64,000 nucleotides of DNA from NCBI GenBank assembly GCA_963930645.1, contig CAWVNO010001151.1:1-64000 (forward strand), read 5' to 3'. Shown one piece after another: positions 1-11,250 of this stretch; position 1 is the first letter of the stretch; every line of letters begins with the position of its first letter. The position numbers were made by a program, and so were the translations under genes. The notes below the pieces were generated by a model. It ran no database searches, was not told the origin of the DNA, and saw only the letters and a list, made by a program, of their open reading frames with translations. The DNA is from Salticus scenicus. Taxonomy: Eukaryota; Arthropoda; Arachnida; Araneae; Salticidae.

Positions 1-3000
1 GAGCCTAACGATCGCAATCACTTTCAGAATCTGCGAAATATATTCTAGTTTCATAATAACACCATCGGAAGTTTGCACGTTGAACCATTTGGCCCGGGGG
101 GCCTTTTTACGCAGACCTTCGGCAGCCGTTCCTACGCTCCGAAATTTTTTTTCGAGTTTCACATGCCCATCTTCAAACGACGATTCCAAAGCAACTAAAA
201 GAGCCTAAAGATCGCAATCACTTTCAGAATCTGCCAAATATATTCTAGTTTCATAATAAAACAATCGGAAGTTTGCACGTTGAACCATTTGGCCCGGGGG
301 GCCTTTTTACGCAGACCTTCGGCAGCCGTTCCTACGCTCCGAAAATTTTTTTCGAGTTTCACATGCCCATCTTCAAACGACGATTCCCAAGCCAACTAAA
401 GAGCCTAACGATCGCAATCACTTTCAGAATCTGCGAAATATATTCTAGTTTCATAATAACACCATCGGGAAGTTTGCACGTTGAACCATTTGGCCCGGGG
501 GGCCTTTTTACGCAGACCTTCGGCAGCCGTTCCTACGCTCCGAAAATTTTTTTCGAGTTTCACATGCCCATCTTCAAACGACGATTCCAAAGCAACTAAA
601 AGAGCCTAAAGATCGCAATCACTTTCAGAATCTGCCAAATATATTCTAGTTTCATAATAAAACAATCGGGAAGTTTGCACGTTGAACCATTTGGCCCGGG
701 GGGCCTTTTTACGCAGACCTTCGGCAGCCGTTCCTACGCTCCGAAATTTTTTTCGAGTTTCACATGCCCATCTTCAAACGACGATTCCCAAGCAACTAAA
801 AGAGCCTAACGATCGCAATCACTTTCAGAATCTGCGAAATATATTCTAGTTTCATAATAACACCATCGGGAAGTTTGCACGTTGAACCATTTGGCCCGGG
901 GGGCCTTTTTACGCAGACCTTCGGCAGCCGTTCCTACGCTCCGAAAATTTTTTTCGAGTTTCACATGCCCATCTTCAAACGACGATTCCAAAGCAACTAA
1001 AAGAGCCTAAAGATCGCAATCACTTTCAGAATCTGCCAAATATATTCTAGTTTCATAATAAAACAATCGGGAAGTTTGCACGTTGAACCATTTGGCCCGG
1101 GGGGCCTTTTTACGCAGACCTTCGGCAGCCGTTCCTACGCTCCGAAAATTTTTTTCGAGTTTCACATGCCCATCTTCAAACGACGATTCCCAAGCAACTA
1201 AAAGAGCCTAACGATCGCAATCACTTTCAGAATCTGCGAAATATATTCTAGTTTCATAATAACACCATCGGGAAGTTTGCACGTTGAACCATTTGGCCCG
1301 GGGGGCCTTTTTACGCAGACCTTCGGCAGCCGTTCCTACGCTCCGAAAATTTTTTCGAGTTTCACATGCCCATCTTCAAACGACGATTCCAAAGCAACTA
1401 AAAGAGCCTAAAGATCGCAATCACTTTCAGAATCTGCCAAATATATTCTAGTTTCATAATAAAACAATCGGGAAGTTTGCACGTTGAACCATTTGGCCCG
1501 GGGGCCTTTTTACGCAGACCTTCGGCAGCCGTTCCTACGCTCCGAAAATTTTTTTCGAGTTTCACATGCCCATCTTCAAACGACGATTCCCAAGCAACTA
1601 AAAGAGCCTAACGATCGCAATCACTTTCAGAATCTGCGAAATATATTCTAGTTTCATAATAACACCATCGGGAAGTTTGCACGTTGAACCATTTGGCCCG
1701 GGGGGCCTTTTTACGCAGACCTTCGGCAGCCGTTCCTACGCTCCGAAAATTTTTTTCGAGTTTCACATGCCCATCTTCAAACGACGATTCCAAAGCAACT
1801 AAAAGAGCCTAAAGATCGCAATCACTTTCAGAATCTGCCAAATATATTCTAGTTTCATAATAAAACAATCGGGAAGTTTGCACGTTGAACCATTTGGCCC
1901 GGGGGGCCTTTTTACGCAGACCTTCGGCAGCCGTTCCTACGCTCCGAAAATTTTTTCGAGTTTCACATGCCCATCTTCAAACGACGATTCCCAAGCAACT
2001 AAAAGAGCCTAACGATCGCAATCACTTTCAGAATCTGCGAAATATATTCTAGTTTCATAATAACACCATCGGGAAGTTTGCACGTTGAACCATTTGGCCC
2101 GGGGGGCCTTTTTACGCAGACCTTCGGCAGCCGTTCCTACGCTCCGAAAATTTTTTTCGAGTTTCACATGCCCATCTTCAAACGACGATTCCAAAGCAAC
2201 TAAAAGAGCCTAAAGATCGCAATCACTTTCAGAATCTGCCAAATATATTCTAGTTTCATAATAAAACAATCGGGAAGTTTGCACGTTGAACCATTTGGCC
2301 CGGGGGCCTTTTTACGCAGACCTTCGGCAGCCGTTCCTACGCTCCGAAAATTTTTTCGAGTTTCACATGCCCATCTTCAAACGACGATTCCCAAGCAACT
2401 AAAAGAGCCTAACGATCGCAATCACTTTCAGAATCTGCGAAATATATTCTAGTTTCATAATAACACCATCGGGAAGTTTGCACGTTGAACCATTTGGCCC
2501 GGGGGGCCTTTTTACGCAGACCTTCGGCAGCCGTTCCTACGCTCCGAAAATTTTTTTCGAGTTTCACATGCCCATCTTCAAACGACGATTCCAAAGCAAC
2601 TAAAAGAGCCTAAAGATCGCAATCACTTTCAGAATCTGCCAAATATATTCTAGTTTCATAATAAAACAATCGGGAAGTTTGCACGTTGAACCATTTGGCC
2701 CGGGGGGCCTTTTTACGCAGACCTTCGGCAGCCGTTCCTACGCTCCGAAAATTTTTTCGAGTTTCACATGCCCATCTTCAAACGACGATTCCCAAGCAAC
2801 TAAAAGAGCCTAACGATCGCAATCACTTTCAGAATCTGCGAAATATATTCTAGTTTCATAATAACACCATCGGGAAGTTTGCACGTTGAACCATTTGGCC
2901 CGGGGGGCCTTTTTACGCAGACCTTCGGCAGCCGTTCCTACGCTCCGAAAATTTTTTTCGAGTTTCACATGCCCATCTTCAAACGACGATTCCAAAGCAA

Positions 3001-3206
3001 CTAAAAGAGCCTAAAGATCGCAATCACTTTCAGAATCTGCCAAATATATTCTAGTTTCATAATAAAACAATCGGGAAGTTTGCACGTTGAACCATTTGGC
3101 CCGGGGGCCTTTTTACGCAGACCTTCGGCAGCCGTTCCTACGCTCCGAAAATTTTTTTCGAGTTTCACATGCCCATCTTCAAACGACGATTCCCAAGCAA
3201 CTAAAA
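1..3206. repeat. A-B array with frequent homopolymer-length changes
   Basis: There are sixteen monomers in strict A-B order. Ten single-base losses accumulate here, mostly in the G run, the T run and the GGG of ATCGGGAAG, and seven of the first eight even-numbered (B) monomers are shortened. Monomer 2 also reads GCCAACTAAA where GCAACTAAAA is expected. Base substitutions are almost absent. Only about five net bases are lost in the following 302 monomers. The pattern could be sequencing or assembly error near a contig end, or a real edge effect. Confidence 0.9.
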
Positions 3207-3297
3207 GAGCCTAACGATCGCAATCACTTTCAGAATCTGCGAAATATATTCTAGTTTCATAATAACACCATCGGGAAGTTTGCACGTTGAACCATTT

Positions 3298-3310
3298 GGC
3301 CCGGGGGGCC
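3298..3310. other. GC dyad GGCCC-GGG-GGGCC (representative copy)
   Basis: The motif at monomer positions 92-104 has 5-bp arms, GGCCC and GGGCC, around a three-G spacer, and it contains CCCGGG. It is present in nearly every monomer of both types. The G run varies between five, six and seven, and one variant reads GGGTGGG, so length changes fall in the dyad centre. A hairpin is possible from the sequence but is not shown to form. Confidence 0.7.
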
Positions 3311-3326
3311 TTTTTACGCAGACCTT

Positions 3327-3335
3327 CGGCAGCCG
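3327..3335. other. Short dyad CGGC-A-GCCG (representative copy)
   Basis: A perfect 4-bp inverted repeat with one central base lies at monomer positions 121-129 in both types. It is the second of three dyads within about 65 bp. It is short enough to arise by chance, so a function is only conjecture. Confidence 0.5.
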
Positions 3336-3346
3336 TTCCTACGCTC

Positions 3347-3361
3347 CGAAAATTTTTTTCG
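3347..3361. other. AT dyad CGAAAA-TTT-TTTTCG (representative copy)
   Basis: Monomer positions 141-155 hold 6-bp arms, CGAAAA and TTTTCG, around a three-T spacer. The A4T7 tract should give local DNA curvature, as A-tracts generally do. The T run varies from six to eight among copies and the A run from three to five. The centre lies 50 bp from the centre of the GC dyad. Confidence 0.65.
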
Positions 3362-3407
3362 AGTTTCACATGCCCATCTTCAAACGACGATTCCAAAGCA
3401 ACTAAAA

Positions 3408-3608
3408 GAGCCTAAAGATCGCAATCACTTTCAGAATCTGCCAAATATATTCTAGTTTCATAATAAAACAATCGGGAAGTTTGCACGTTGAACCATTTGG
3501 CCCGGGGGGCCTTTTTACGCAGACCTTCGGCAGCCGTTCCTACGCTCCGAAAATTTTTTTCGAGTTTCACATGCCCATCTTCAAACGACGATTCCCAAGC
3601 AACTAAAA
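3408..3608 (+). repeat. Reference type B monomer (201 bp)
   Basis: This copy matches the B consensus: A at position 9, C at 34, A at 60, A at 63 and C at 189. All five differences from A are transversions. B has two fewer CpG sites than A because positions 9-10 and 33-34 are changed. It also gains an AATAAA hexamer at 55-60. The A+B pair at 3207-3608 is a clean example of the 402-bp dimer that fills most of the window. Confidence 0.95.
3462..3467 (+). other. B-specific AATAAA hexamer (representative copy)
   Basis: Type B carries AATAAA at positions 55-60, where type A reads AATAAC. It matches the canonical polyadenylation hexamer. In a satellite this is most likely chance, but it would matter if the plus strand were transcribed, because it would recur every 402 bp. 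Confidence 0.3.
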
Positions 3609-4814
3609 GAGCCTAACGATCGCAATCACTTTCAGAATCTGCGAAATATATTCTAGTTTCATAATAACACCATCGGGAAGTTTGCACGTTGAACCATTTG
3701 GCCCGGGGGGCCTTTTTACGCAGACCTTCGGCAGCCGTTCCTACGCTCCGAAAATTTTTTTCGAGTTTCACATGCCCATCTTCAAACGACGATTCCAAAG
3801 CAACTAAAAGAGCCTAAAGATCGCAATCACTTTCAGAATCTGCCAAATATATTCTAGTTTCATAATAAAACAATCGGGAAGTTTGCACGTTGAACCATTT
3901 GGCCCGGGGGGCCTTTTTACGCAGACCTTCGGCAGCCGTTCCTACGCTCCGAAAATTTTTTTCGAGTTTCACATGCCCATCTTCAAACGACGATTCCCAA
4001 GCAACTAAAAGAGCCTAACGATCGCAATCACTTTCAGAATCTGCGAAATATATTCTAGTTTCATAATAACACCATCGGGAAGTTTGCACGTTGAACCATT
4101 TGGCCCGGGGGGCCTTTTTACGCAGACCTTCGGCAGCCGTTCCTACGCTCCGAAAATTTTTTTCGAGTTTCACATGCCCATCTTCAAACGACGATTCCAA
4201 AGCAACTAAAAGAGCCTAAAGATCGCAATCACTTTCAGAATCTGCCAAATATATTCTAGTTTCATAATAAAACAATCGGGAAGTTTGCACGTTGAACCAT
4301 TTGGCCCGGGGGGCCTTTTTACGCAGACCTTCGGCAGCCGTTCCTACGCTCCGAAAATTTTTTTCGAGTTTCACATGCCCATCTTCAAACGACGATTCCC
4401 AAGCAACTAAAAGAGCCTAACGATCGCAATCACTTTCAGAATCTGCGAAATATATTCTAGTTTCATAATAACACCATCGGGAAGTTTGCACGTTGAACCA
4501 TTTGGCCCGGGGGGCCTTTTTACGCAGACCTTCGGCAGCCGTTCCTACGCTCCGAAAATTTTTTTCGAGTTTCACATGCCCATCTTCAAACGACGATTCC
4601 AAAGCAACTAAAAGAGCCTAAAGATCGCAATCACTTTCAGAATCTGCCAAATATATTCTAGTTTCATAATAAAACAATCGGGAAGTTTGCACGTTGAACC
4701 ATTTGGCCCGGGGGGCCTTTTTACGCAGACCTTCGGCAGCCGTTCCTACGCTCCGAAAATTTTTTTCGAGTTTCACATGCCCATCTTCAAACGACGATTC
4801 CCAAGCAACTAAAA

Positions 4815-5015
4815 GAGCCTAACGATCGCAATCACTTTCAGAATCTGCGAAATATATTCTAGTTTCATAATAACACCATCGGGAAGTTTGCACGTTGAAC
4901 CATTTGGCCCGGGGGGCCTTTTTACGCAGACCTTCGGCAGCCGTTCCTACGCTCCGAAAATTTTTTTCGAGTTTCACATGCCCATCTTCAAACGACGATT
5001 CCCAAGCAACTAAAA
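4815..5015 (+). repeat. A/B hybrid monomer, register shift
   Basis: The head is type A at positions 9, 34, 60 and 63, and the tail is type B at 189. It sits between a B and an A monomer, so the local order is A-B-[A/B]-A-B. The switch point lies somewhere in positions 64-188, where A and B are identical. Confidence 0.9.
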
Positions 5016-6222
5016 GAGCCTAACGATCGCAATCACTTTCAGAATCTGCGAAATATATTCTAGTTTCATAATAACACCATCGGGAAGTTTGCACGTTGAA
5101 CCATTTGGCCCGGGGGGCCTTTTTACGCAGACCTTCGGCAGCCGTTCCTACGCTCCGAAAATTTTTTTCGAGTTTCACATGCCCACCTTCAAACGACGAT
5201 TCCAAAGCAACTAAAAGAGCCTAAAGATCGCAATCACTTTCAGAATCTGCCAAATATATTCTAGTTTCATAATAAAACAATCGGGAAGTTTGCACGTTGA
5301 ACCATTTGGCCCGGGGGGCCTTTTTACGCAGACCTTCGGCAGCCGTTCCTACGCTCCGAAAATTTTTTTCGAGTTTCACATGCCCATCTTCAAACGACGA
5401 TTCCCAAGCAACTAAAAGAGCCTAACGATCGCAATCACTTTCAGAATCTGCGAAATATATTCTAGTTTCATAATAACACCATCGGGAAGTTTGCACGTTG
5501 AACCATTTGGCCCGGGGGGCCTTTTTACGCAGACCTTCGGCAGCCGTTCCTACGCTCCAAAAATTTTTTTCGAGTTTCACATGCCCATCTTCAAACGACG
5601 ATTCCAAAGCAACTAAAAGAGCCTAAAGATCGCAATCACTTTCAGAATCTGCCAAATATATTCTAGTTTCATAATAAAACAATCGGGAAGTTTGCACGTT
5701 GAACCATTTGGCCCGGGGGGCCTTTTTACGCAGACCTTCGGCAGCCGTTCCTACGCTCCGAAAATTTTTTTCGAGTTTCACATGCCCATCTTCAAACGAC
5801 GATTCCCAAGCAACTAAAAGAGCCTAACGATCGCAATCACTTTCAGAATCTGCGAAATATATTCTAGTTTCATAATAACACCATCGGGAAGTTTGCACGT
5901 TGAACCATTTGGCCCGGGGGGCCTTTCTACGCAGACCTTCGGCAGCCGTTCCTACGCTCCGAAAATTTTTTTCGAGTTTCACATGCCCATCTTCAAACGA
6001 CGATTCCAAAGCAACTAAAAGAGCCTAAAGATCGCAATCACTTTCAGAATCTGCCAAATATATTCTAGTTTCATAATAAAACAATCGGGAAGTTTGCACA
6101 TTGAACCATTTGGCCCGGGTGGGCCTTTTTACGCAGACCTTCGGCAGCCGTTCCTACGCTCCGAAAATTTTTTTCGAGTTTCACATGCCCATCTTCAAAC
6201 GACGATTCCCAAGCAACTAAAA

Positions 6223-6423
6223 GAGCCTAACGATCGCAATCACTTTCAGAATCTGCGAAATATATTCTAGTTTCATAATAACACCATCGGGAAGTTTGCA
6301 CGTTGAACCATTTGGCCCGGGGGGCCTTTTTACGCAGACCTTTGGCAGCCGTTCCTACGCTCCGAAAATTTTTTTCGAGTTTCACATGCCCATCTTCAAA
6401 CGACGATTCCCAAGCAACTAAAA
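6223..6423 (+). repeat. A/B hybrid monomer in first 2816-bp copy
   Basis: The head is A-type and the tail is B-type, and the next monomer is a normal A. It also carries CCTTTGGCAG in place of CCTTCGGCAG. Its partner in the second copy is at 9039, exactly 2816 bp away with the same variant. Confidence 0.9.
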
Positions 6424-8233
6424 GAGCCTAACGATCGCAATCACTTTCAGAATCTGCGAAATATATTCTAGTTTCATAATAACACCATCGGGAAGTTTGC
6501 ACGTTGAACCATTTGGCCCGGGGGGCCTTTTTACGCAGACCTTCGGCAGCCGTTCCTACGCTCCGAAAATTTTTTTCGAGTTTCACATGCCCATCTTCAA
6601 ACGACGATTCCAAAGCAACTAAAAGAGCCTAAAGATCGCAATCACTTTCAGAATCTGCCAAATATATTCTAGTTTCATAATAAAACAATCGGGAAGTTTG
6701 CACATTGAACCATTTGGCCCGGGTGGGCCTTTTTACGCAGACCTTCGGCAGCCGTTCCTACGCTCCGAAAATTTTTTTCGAGTTTCACATGCCCATCTTC
6801 AAACGACGATTCCCAAGCAACTAAAAGAGCCTAACGATCGCAATCACTTTCAGAATCTGCGAAATATATTCTAGTTTCATAATAACACCATCGGGAAGTT
6901 TGCACGTTGAACCATTTGGCCCGGGGGGCCTTTTTACGCAGACCTTCGGCAGCCGTTCCTACGCTCCGAAAATTTTTTTCGAGTTTCACATGCCCATCTT
7001 CAAACGACGATTCCAAAGCAACTAAAAGAGCCTAAAGATCGCAATCACTTTCAGAATCTGCCAAATATATTCTAGTTTCATAATAAAACAATCGGGAAGT
7101 TTGCACGTTGAACCATTTGGCCCGGGGGGCCTTTTTACGCAGACCTTCGGCAGCCGTTCCTACGCTCCGAAAATTTTTTTCGAGTTTCACATGCCCATCT
7201 TCAAACGACGATTCCCAAGCAACTAAAAGAGCCTAACGATCGCAATCACTTTCAGAATCTGCGAAATATATTCTAGTTTCATAATAACACCATCGGGAAA
7301 TTTGCACGTTGAACCATTTGGCCCGGGGGGCCTTTTTACGCAGACCTTCGGCAGCCGTTCCTACGCTCCGAAAATTTTTTTCGAGTTTCACATGCCCATC
7401 TTCAAACGACGATTCCAAAGCAACTAAAAGAGCCTAAAGATCGCAATCACTTTCAGAATCTGCCAAATATATTCTAGTTTCATAATAAAACAATCGGGAA
7501 GTTTGCACGTTGAACCATTTGGCCCGGGGGGCCTTTTTACGCAGACCTTCGGCAGCCGTTCCTACGCTCCGAAATTTTTTTTCGAGTTTCACATGCCCAT
7601 CTTCAAACGACGATTCCCAAGCAACTAAAAGAGCCTAACAATCGCAATCACTTTCAGAATCTGCGAAATATATTCTAGTTTCATAATAACACCATCGGGA
7701 AGTTTGCACGTTGAACCATTTGGCCCGGGGGGCCTTTTTACGCAGACCTTCGGCAGCCGTTCCTACGCTCCAAAAATTTTTTTCGAGTTTCACATGCCCA
7801 TCTTCAAACGACGATTCCAAAGCAACTAAAAGAGCCTAAAGATCGCAATCACTTTCAGAATCTGCCAAATATATTCTAGTTTCATAATAAAACAATCGGG
7901 AAGTTTGCACGTTGAACCATTTGGCCCGGGGGGCCTTTTTACGCAGACCTTCGGCAGCCGTTCCTACGCTCCGAAAATTTTTTTCGAGTTTCACATGCCC
8001 ATCTTCAAACGACGATTCCCAAGCAACTAAAAGAGCCTAACGATCGCAATCACTTTCAGAATCTGCGAAATATATTCTAGTTTCATAATAACACCATCGG
8101 GAAGTTTGCACGTTGAACCATTTGGCCCGGGGGGCCTTTTTACGCAGACCTTCGGCAGCCGTTCCTACGCTCCGAAAATTTTTTTCGAGTTTCACATGCC
8201 CATCTTCAAACGACGATTCCAAAGCAACTAAAA

Positions 8234-8434
8234 GAGCCTAAAGATCGCAATCACTTTCAGAATCTGCCAAATATATTCTAGTTTCATAATAACACCATCG
8301 GGAAGTTTGCACGTTGAACCATTTGGCCCGGGGGGCCTTTTTACGCAGACCTTCGGCAGCCGTTCCTACGCTCCGAAAATTTTTTTCGAGTTTCACATGC
8401 CCATCTTCAAACGACGATTCCAAAGCAACTAAAA
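8234..8434 (+). repeat. B/A hybrid monomer at duplication junction
   Basis: Positions 9 and 34 are B-type, while 60, 63 and 189 are A-type, so the switch lies between 34 and 60. That is further left than in most B/A hybrids. It is the last monomer of the first 2816-bp copy and is followed by a B, as expected if the end of the segment was joined to sequence before its start. One point does not fit perfectly: the monomer before the segment (5418) has CTCCAAAAAT, which the hybrid lacks. Confidence 0.88.
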
Positions 8435-11250
8435 GAGCCTAAAGATCGCAATCACTTTCAGAATCTGCCAAATATATTCTAGTTTCATAATAAAACAATC
8501 GGGAAGTTTGCACGTTGAACCATTTGGCCCGGGGGGCCTTTTTACGCAGACCTTCGGCAGCCGTTCCTACGCTCCGAAAATTTTTTTCGAGTTTCACATG
8601 CCCATCTTCAAACGACGATTCCCAAGCAACTAAAAGAGCCTAACGATCGCAATCACTTTCAGAATCTGCGAAATATATTCTAGTTTCATAATAACACCAT
8701 CGGGAAGTTTGCACGTTGAACCATTTGGCCCGGGGGGCCTTTCTACGCAGACCTTCGGCAGCCGTTCCTACGCTCCGAAAATTTTTTTCGAGTTTCACAT
8801 GCCCATCTTCAAACGACGATTCCAAAGCAACTAAAAGAGCCTAAAGATCGCAATCACTTTCAGAATCTGCCAAATATATTCTAGTTTCATAATAAAACAA
8901 TCGGGAAGTTTGCACATTGAACCATTTGGCCCGGGTGGGCCTTTTTACGCAGACCTTCGGCAGCCGTTCCTACGCTCCGAAAATTTTTTTCGAGTTTCAC
9001 ATGCCCATCTTCAAACGACGATTCCCAAGCAACTAAAAGAGCCTAACGATCGCAATCACTTTCAGAATCTGCGAAATATATTCTAGTTTCATAATAACAC
9101 CATCGGGAAGTTTGCACGTTGAACCATTTGGCCCGGGGGGCCTTTTTACGCAGACCTTTGGCAGCCGTTCCTACGCTCCGAAAATTTTTTTCGAGTTTCA
9201 CATGCCCATCTTCAAACGACGATTCCCAAGCAACTAAAAGAGCCTAACGATCGCAATCACTTTCAGAATCTGCGAAATATATTCTAGTTTCATAATAACA
9301 CCATCGGGAAGTTTGCACGTTGAACCATTTGGCCCGGGGGGCCTTTTTACGCAGACCTTCGGCAGCCGTTCCTACGCTCCGAAAATTTTTTTCGAGTTTC
9401 ACATGCCCATCTTCAAACGACGATTCCAAAGCAACTAAAAGAGCCTAAAGATCGCAATCACTTTCAGAATCTGCCAAATATATTCTAGTTTCATAATAAA
9501 ACAATCGGGAAGTTTGCACATTGAACCATTTGGCCCGGGTGGGCCTTTTTACGCAGACCTTCGGCAGCCGTTCCTACGCTCCGAAAATTTTTTTCGAGTT
9601 TCACATGCCCATCTTCAAACGACGATTCCCAAGCAACTAAAAGAGCCTAACGATCGCAATCACTTTCAGAATCTGCGAAATATATTCTAGTTTCATAATA
9701 ACACCATCGGGAAGTTTGCACGTTGAACCATTTGGCCCGGGGGGCCTTTTTACGCAGACCTTCGGCAGCCGTTCCTACGCTCCGAAAATTTTTTTCGAGT
9801 TTCACATGCCCATCTTCAAACGACGATTCCAAAGCAACTAAAAGAGCCTAAAGATCGCAATCACTTTCAGAATCTGCCAAATATATTCTAGTTTCATAAT
9901 AAAACAATCGGGAAGTTTGCACGTTGAACCATTTGGCCCGGGGGGCCTTTTTACGCAGACCTTCGGCAGCCGTTCCTACGCTCCGAAAATTTTTTTCGAG
10001 TTTCACATGCCCATCTTCAAACGACGATTCCCAAGCAACTAAAAGAGCCTAACGATCGCAATCACTTTCAGAATCTGCGAAATATATTCTAGTTTCATAA
10101 TAACACCATCGGGAAATTTGCACGTTGAACCATTTGGCCCGGGGGGCCTTTTTACGCAGACCTTCGGCAGCCGTTCCTACGCTCCGAAAATTTTTTTCGA
10201 GTTTCACATGCCCATCTTCAAACGACGATTCCAAAGCAACTAAAAGAGCCTAAAGATCGCAATCACTTTCAGAATCTGCCAAATATATTCTAGTTTCATA
10301 ATAAAACAATCGGGAAGTTTGCACGTTGAACCATTTGGCCCGGGGGGCCTTTTTACGCAGACCTTCGGCAGCCGTTCCTACGCTCCGAAATTTTTTTTCG
10401 AGTTTCACATGCCCATCTTCAAACGACGATTCCCAAGCAACTAAAAGAGCCTAACAATCGCAATCACTTTCAGAATCTGCGAAATATATTCTAGTTTCAT
10501 AATAACACCATCGGGAAGTTTGCACGTTGAACCATTTGGCCCGGGGGGCCTTTTTACGCAGACCTTCGGCAGCCGTTCCTACGCTCCGAAAATTTTTTTC
10601 GAGTTTCACATGCCCATCTTCAAACGACGATTCCAAAGCAACTAAAAGAGCCTAAAGATCGCAATCACTTTCAGAATCTGCCAAATATATTCTAGTTTCA
10701 TAATAAAACAATCGGGAAGTTTACACGTTGAACCATTTGGCCCGGGGGGCCTTTTTACGCAGACCTTCGGCAGCCGTTCCTACGCTCCGAAAAATTTTTT
10801 CGAGTTTCATATGCCCATCTTCAAACGACGATTCCCAAGCAACTAAAAGAGCCTAACGATCGCAATCACTTTCAGAATCTGCGAAATATATTCTAGTTTC
10901 ATAATAACACCATCGGGAAGTTTGCACGTTGAACCATTTGGCCCGGGGGGCCTTTTTACGCAGACCTTCGGCAGCCGTTCCTACGCTCCGAAAATTTTTT
11001 TCGAGTTTCACATGCCCATCTTCAAACGACGATTCCAAAGCAACTAAAAGAGCCTAAAGATCGCAATCACTTTCAGAATCTGCCAAATATATTCTAGTTA
11101 CATAATAAAACAATCGGGAAGTTTGCACGTTGAACCATTTGGTCCGGGGGGCCTTTTTACGCAGACCTTCGGCAGCCGTTCCTACGCTCCGAAATTTTTT
11201 TTCGAGTTTCACATGCCCATCTTCAAACGACGATTCCCAAGCAACTAAAA
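8435..11250. repeat. Second copy of the 2816-bp tandem duplication
   Basis: The private variants of the first copy recur 2816 bp downstream: GCCTTTCTAC near 8742, GGGTGGG near 8934 and 9538, CCTTTGGCAG near 9155, GGGAAATTTG near 10112 and CCTAACAATC near 10450. New private changes include GTTTACACG near 10719 and TTTCATATGC near 10806. The last monomer, at 11050, is a plain B rather than the B/A hybrid of the first copy. Confidence 0.88.
9039..9239 (+). repeat. A/B hybrid monomer in second 2816-bp copy
   Basis: It has an A head and a B tail with the CCTTTGGCAG variant, and is the copy of the hybrid at 6223. Sharing both hybrid status and a private substitution shows it was copied as part of a larger segment rather than formed separately. 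Confidence 0.9.

Larger units (their letters stand above)
3207..3407 (+). repeat. Reference type A monomer (201 bp)
   Basis: This copy matches the A consensus and can serve as a reference. A is defined by C at monomer position 9, G at 34, C at 60, C at 63 and A at 189. Positions 64-188 are shared with type B. Landmarks are a six-G run at 97-102 and a run of four A then seven T at 143-153. The composition is about 90 G+C of 201. It has 14 CpG sites against roughly 10 expected from base content. Choosing GAGCCT as the start is a convention, since a tandem repeat has no natural end. Confidence 0.95.
3207..5618. repeat. Near-consensus A-B dimers with one register shift
   Basis: There are twelve monomers, all 201 bp and close to consensus. 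The only structural change is the A/B hybrid at 4815. Point variants include CCACCTTC near 5184 and CTCCAAAAAT near 5555; the second recurs near 7768. Confidence 0.9.
5619..8434. repeat. 14-monomer segment, first copy of a 2816-bp tandem duplication
   Basis: Fourteen monomers share private variants with the next 2816 bp. These are GCCTTTCTAC near 5926, GGGTGGG near 6118 and 6722, CCTTTGGCAG near 6339, GGGAAATTTG near 7296 and CCTAACAATC near 7634. The copy ends in the B/A hybrid at 8234, which is where a duplication junction is expected. Confidence 0.88.

Noticed and set aside
405..590. Minus-strand open frame of 61 codons repeated in every A monomer as possible genes
   Set aside because: It recurs in step with the 201-bp repeat, starts only if TTG is accepted, and is absent from B simply because position 189 turns TTG into TGG. 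There is no upstream signal, and homopolymer indels break the frame freely.
273..599. Plus-strand open frame of 108 codons
   Set aside because: It exists only because of the one-base length differences in the first two or three monomers. No other pair of monomers keeps it open.
3298..3310. Rho-independent terminator from the GC dyad followed by TTTTT
   Set aside because: A GC hairpin followed by a T run looks like a terminator, but it is repeated in every monomer with no gene upstream, and the context is a eukaryotic-type satellite.
3207..3407. CENP-B box in the monomer
   Set aside because: I scanned both strands for TTCG with the A and CGGG at the required spacing. TTCG occurs near 118 and 153 and CGGG near 66, but no copy has the right arrangement.
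3462..3467. AATAAA as a working polyadenylation signal
   Set aside because: It is one of the five A/B differences, lies in an AT-rich stretch and has no associated transcript evidence. Chance is the simpler explanation.
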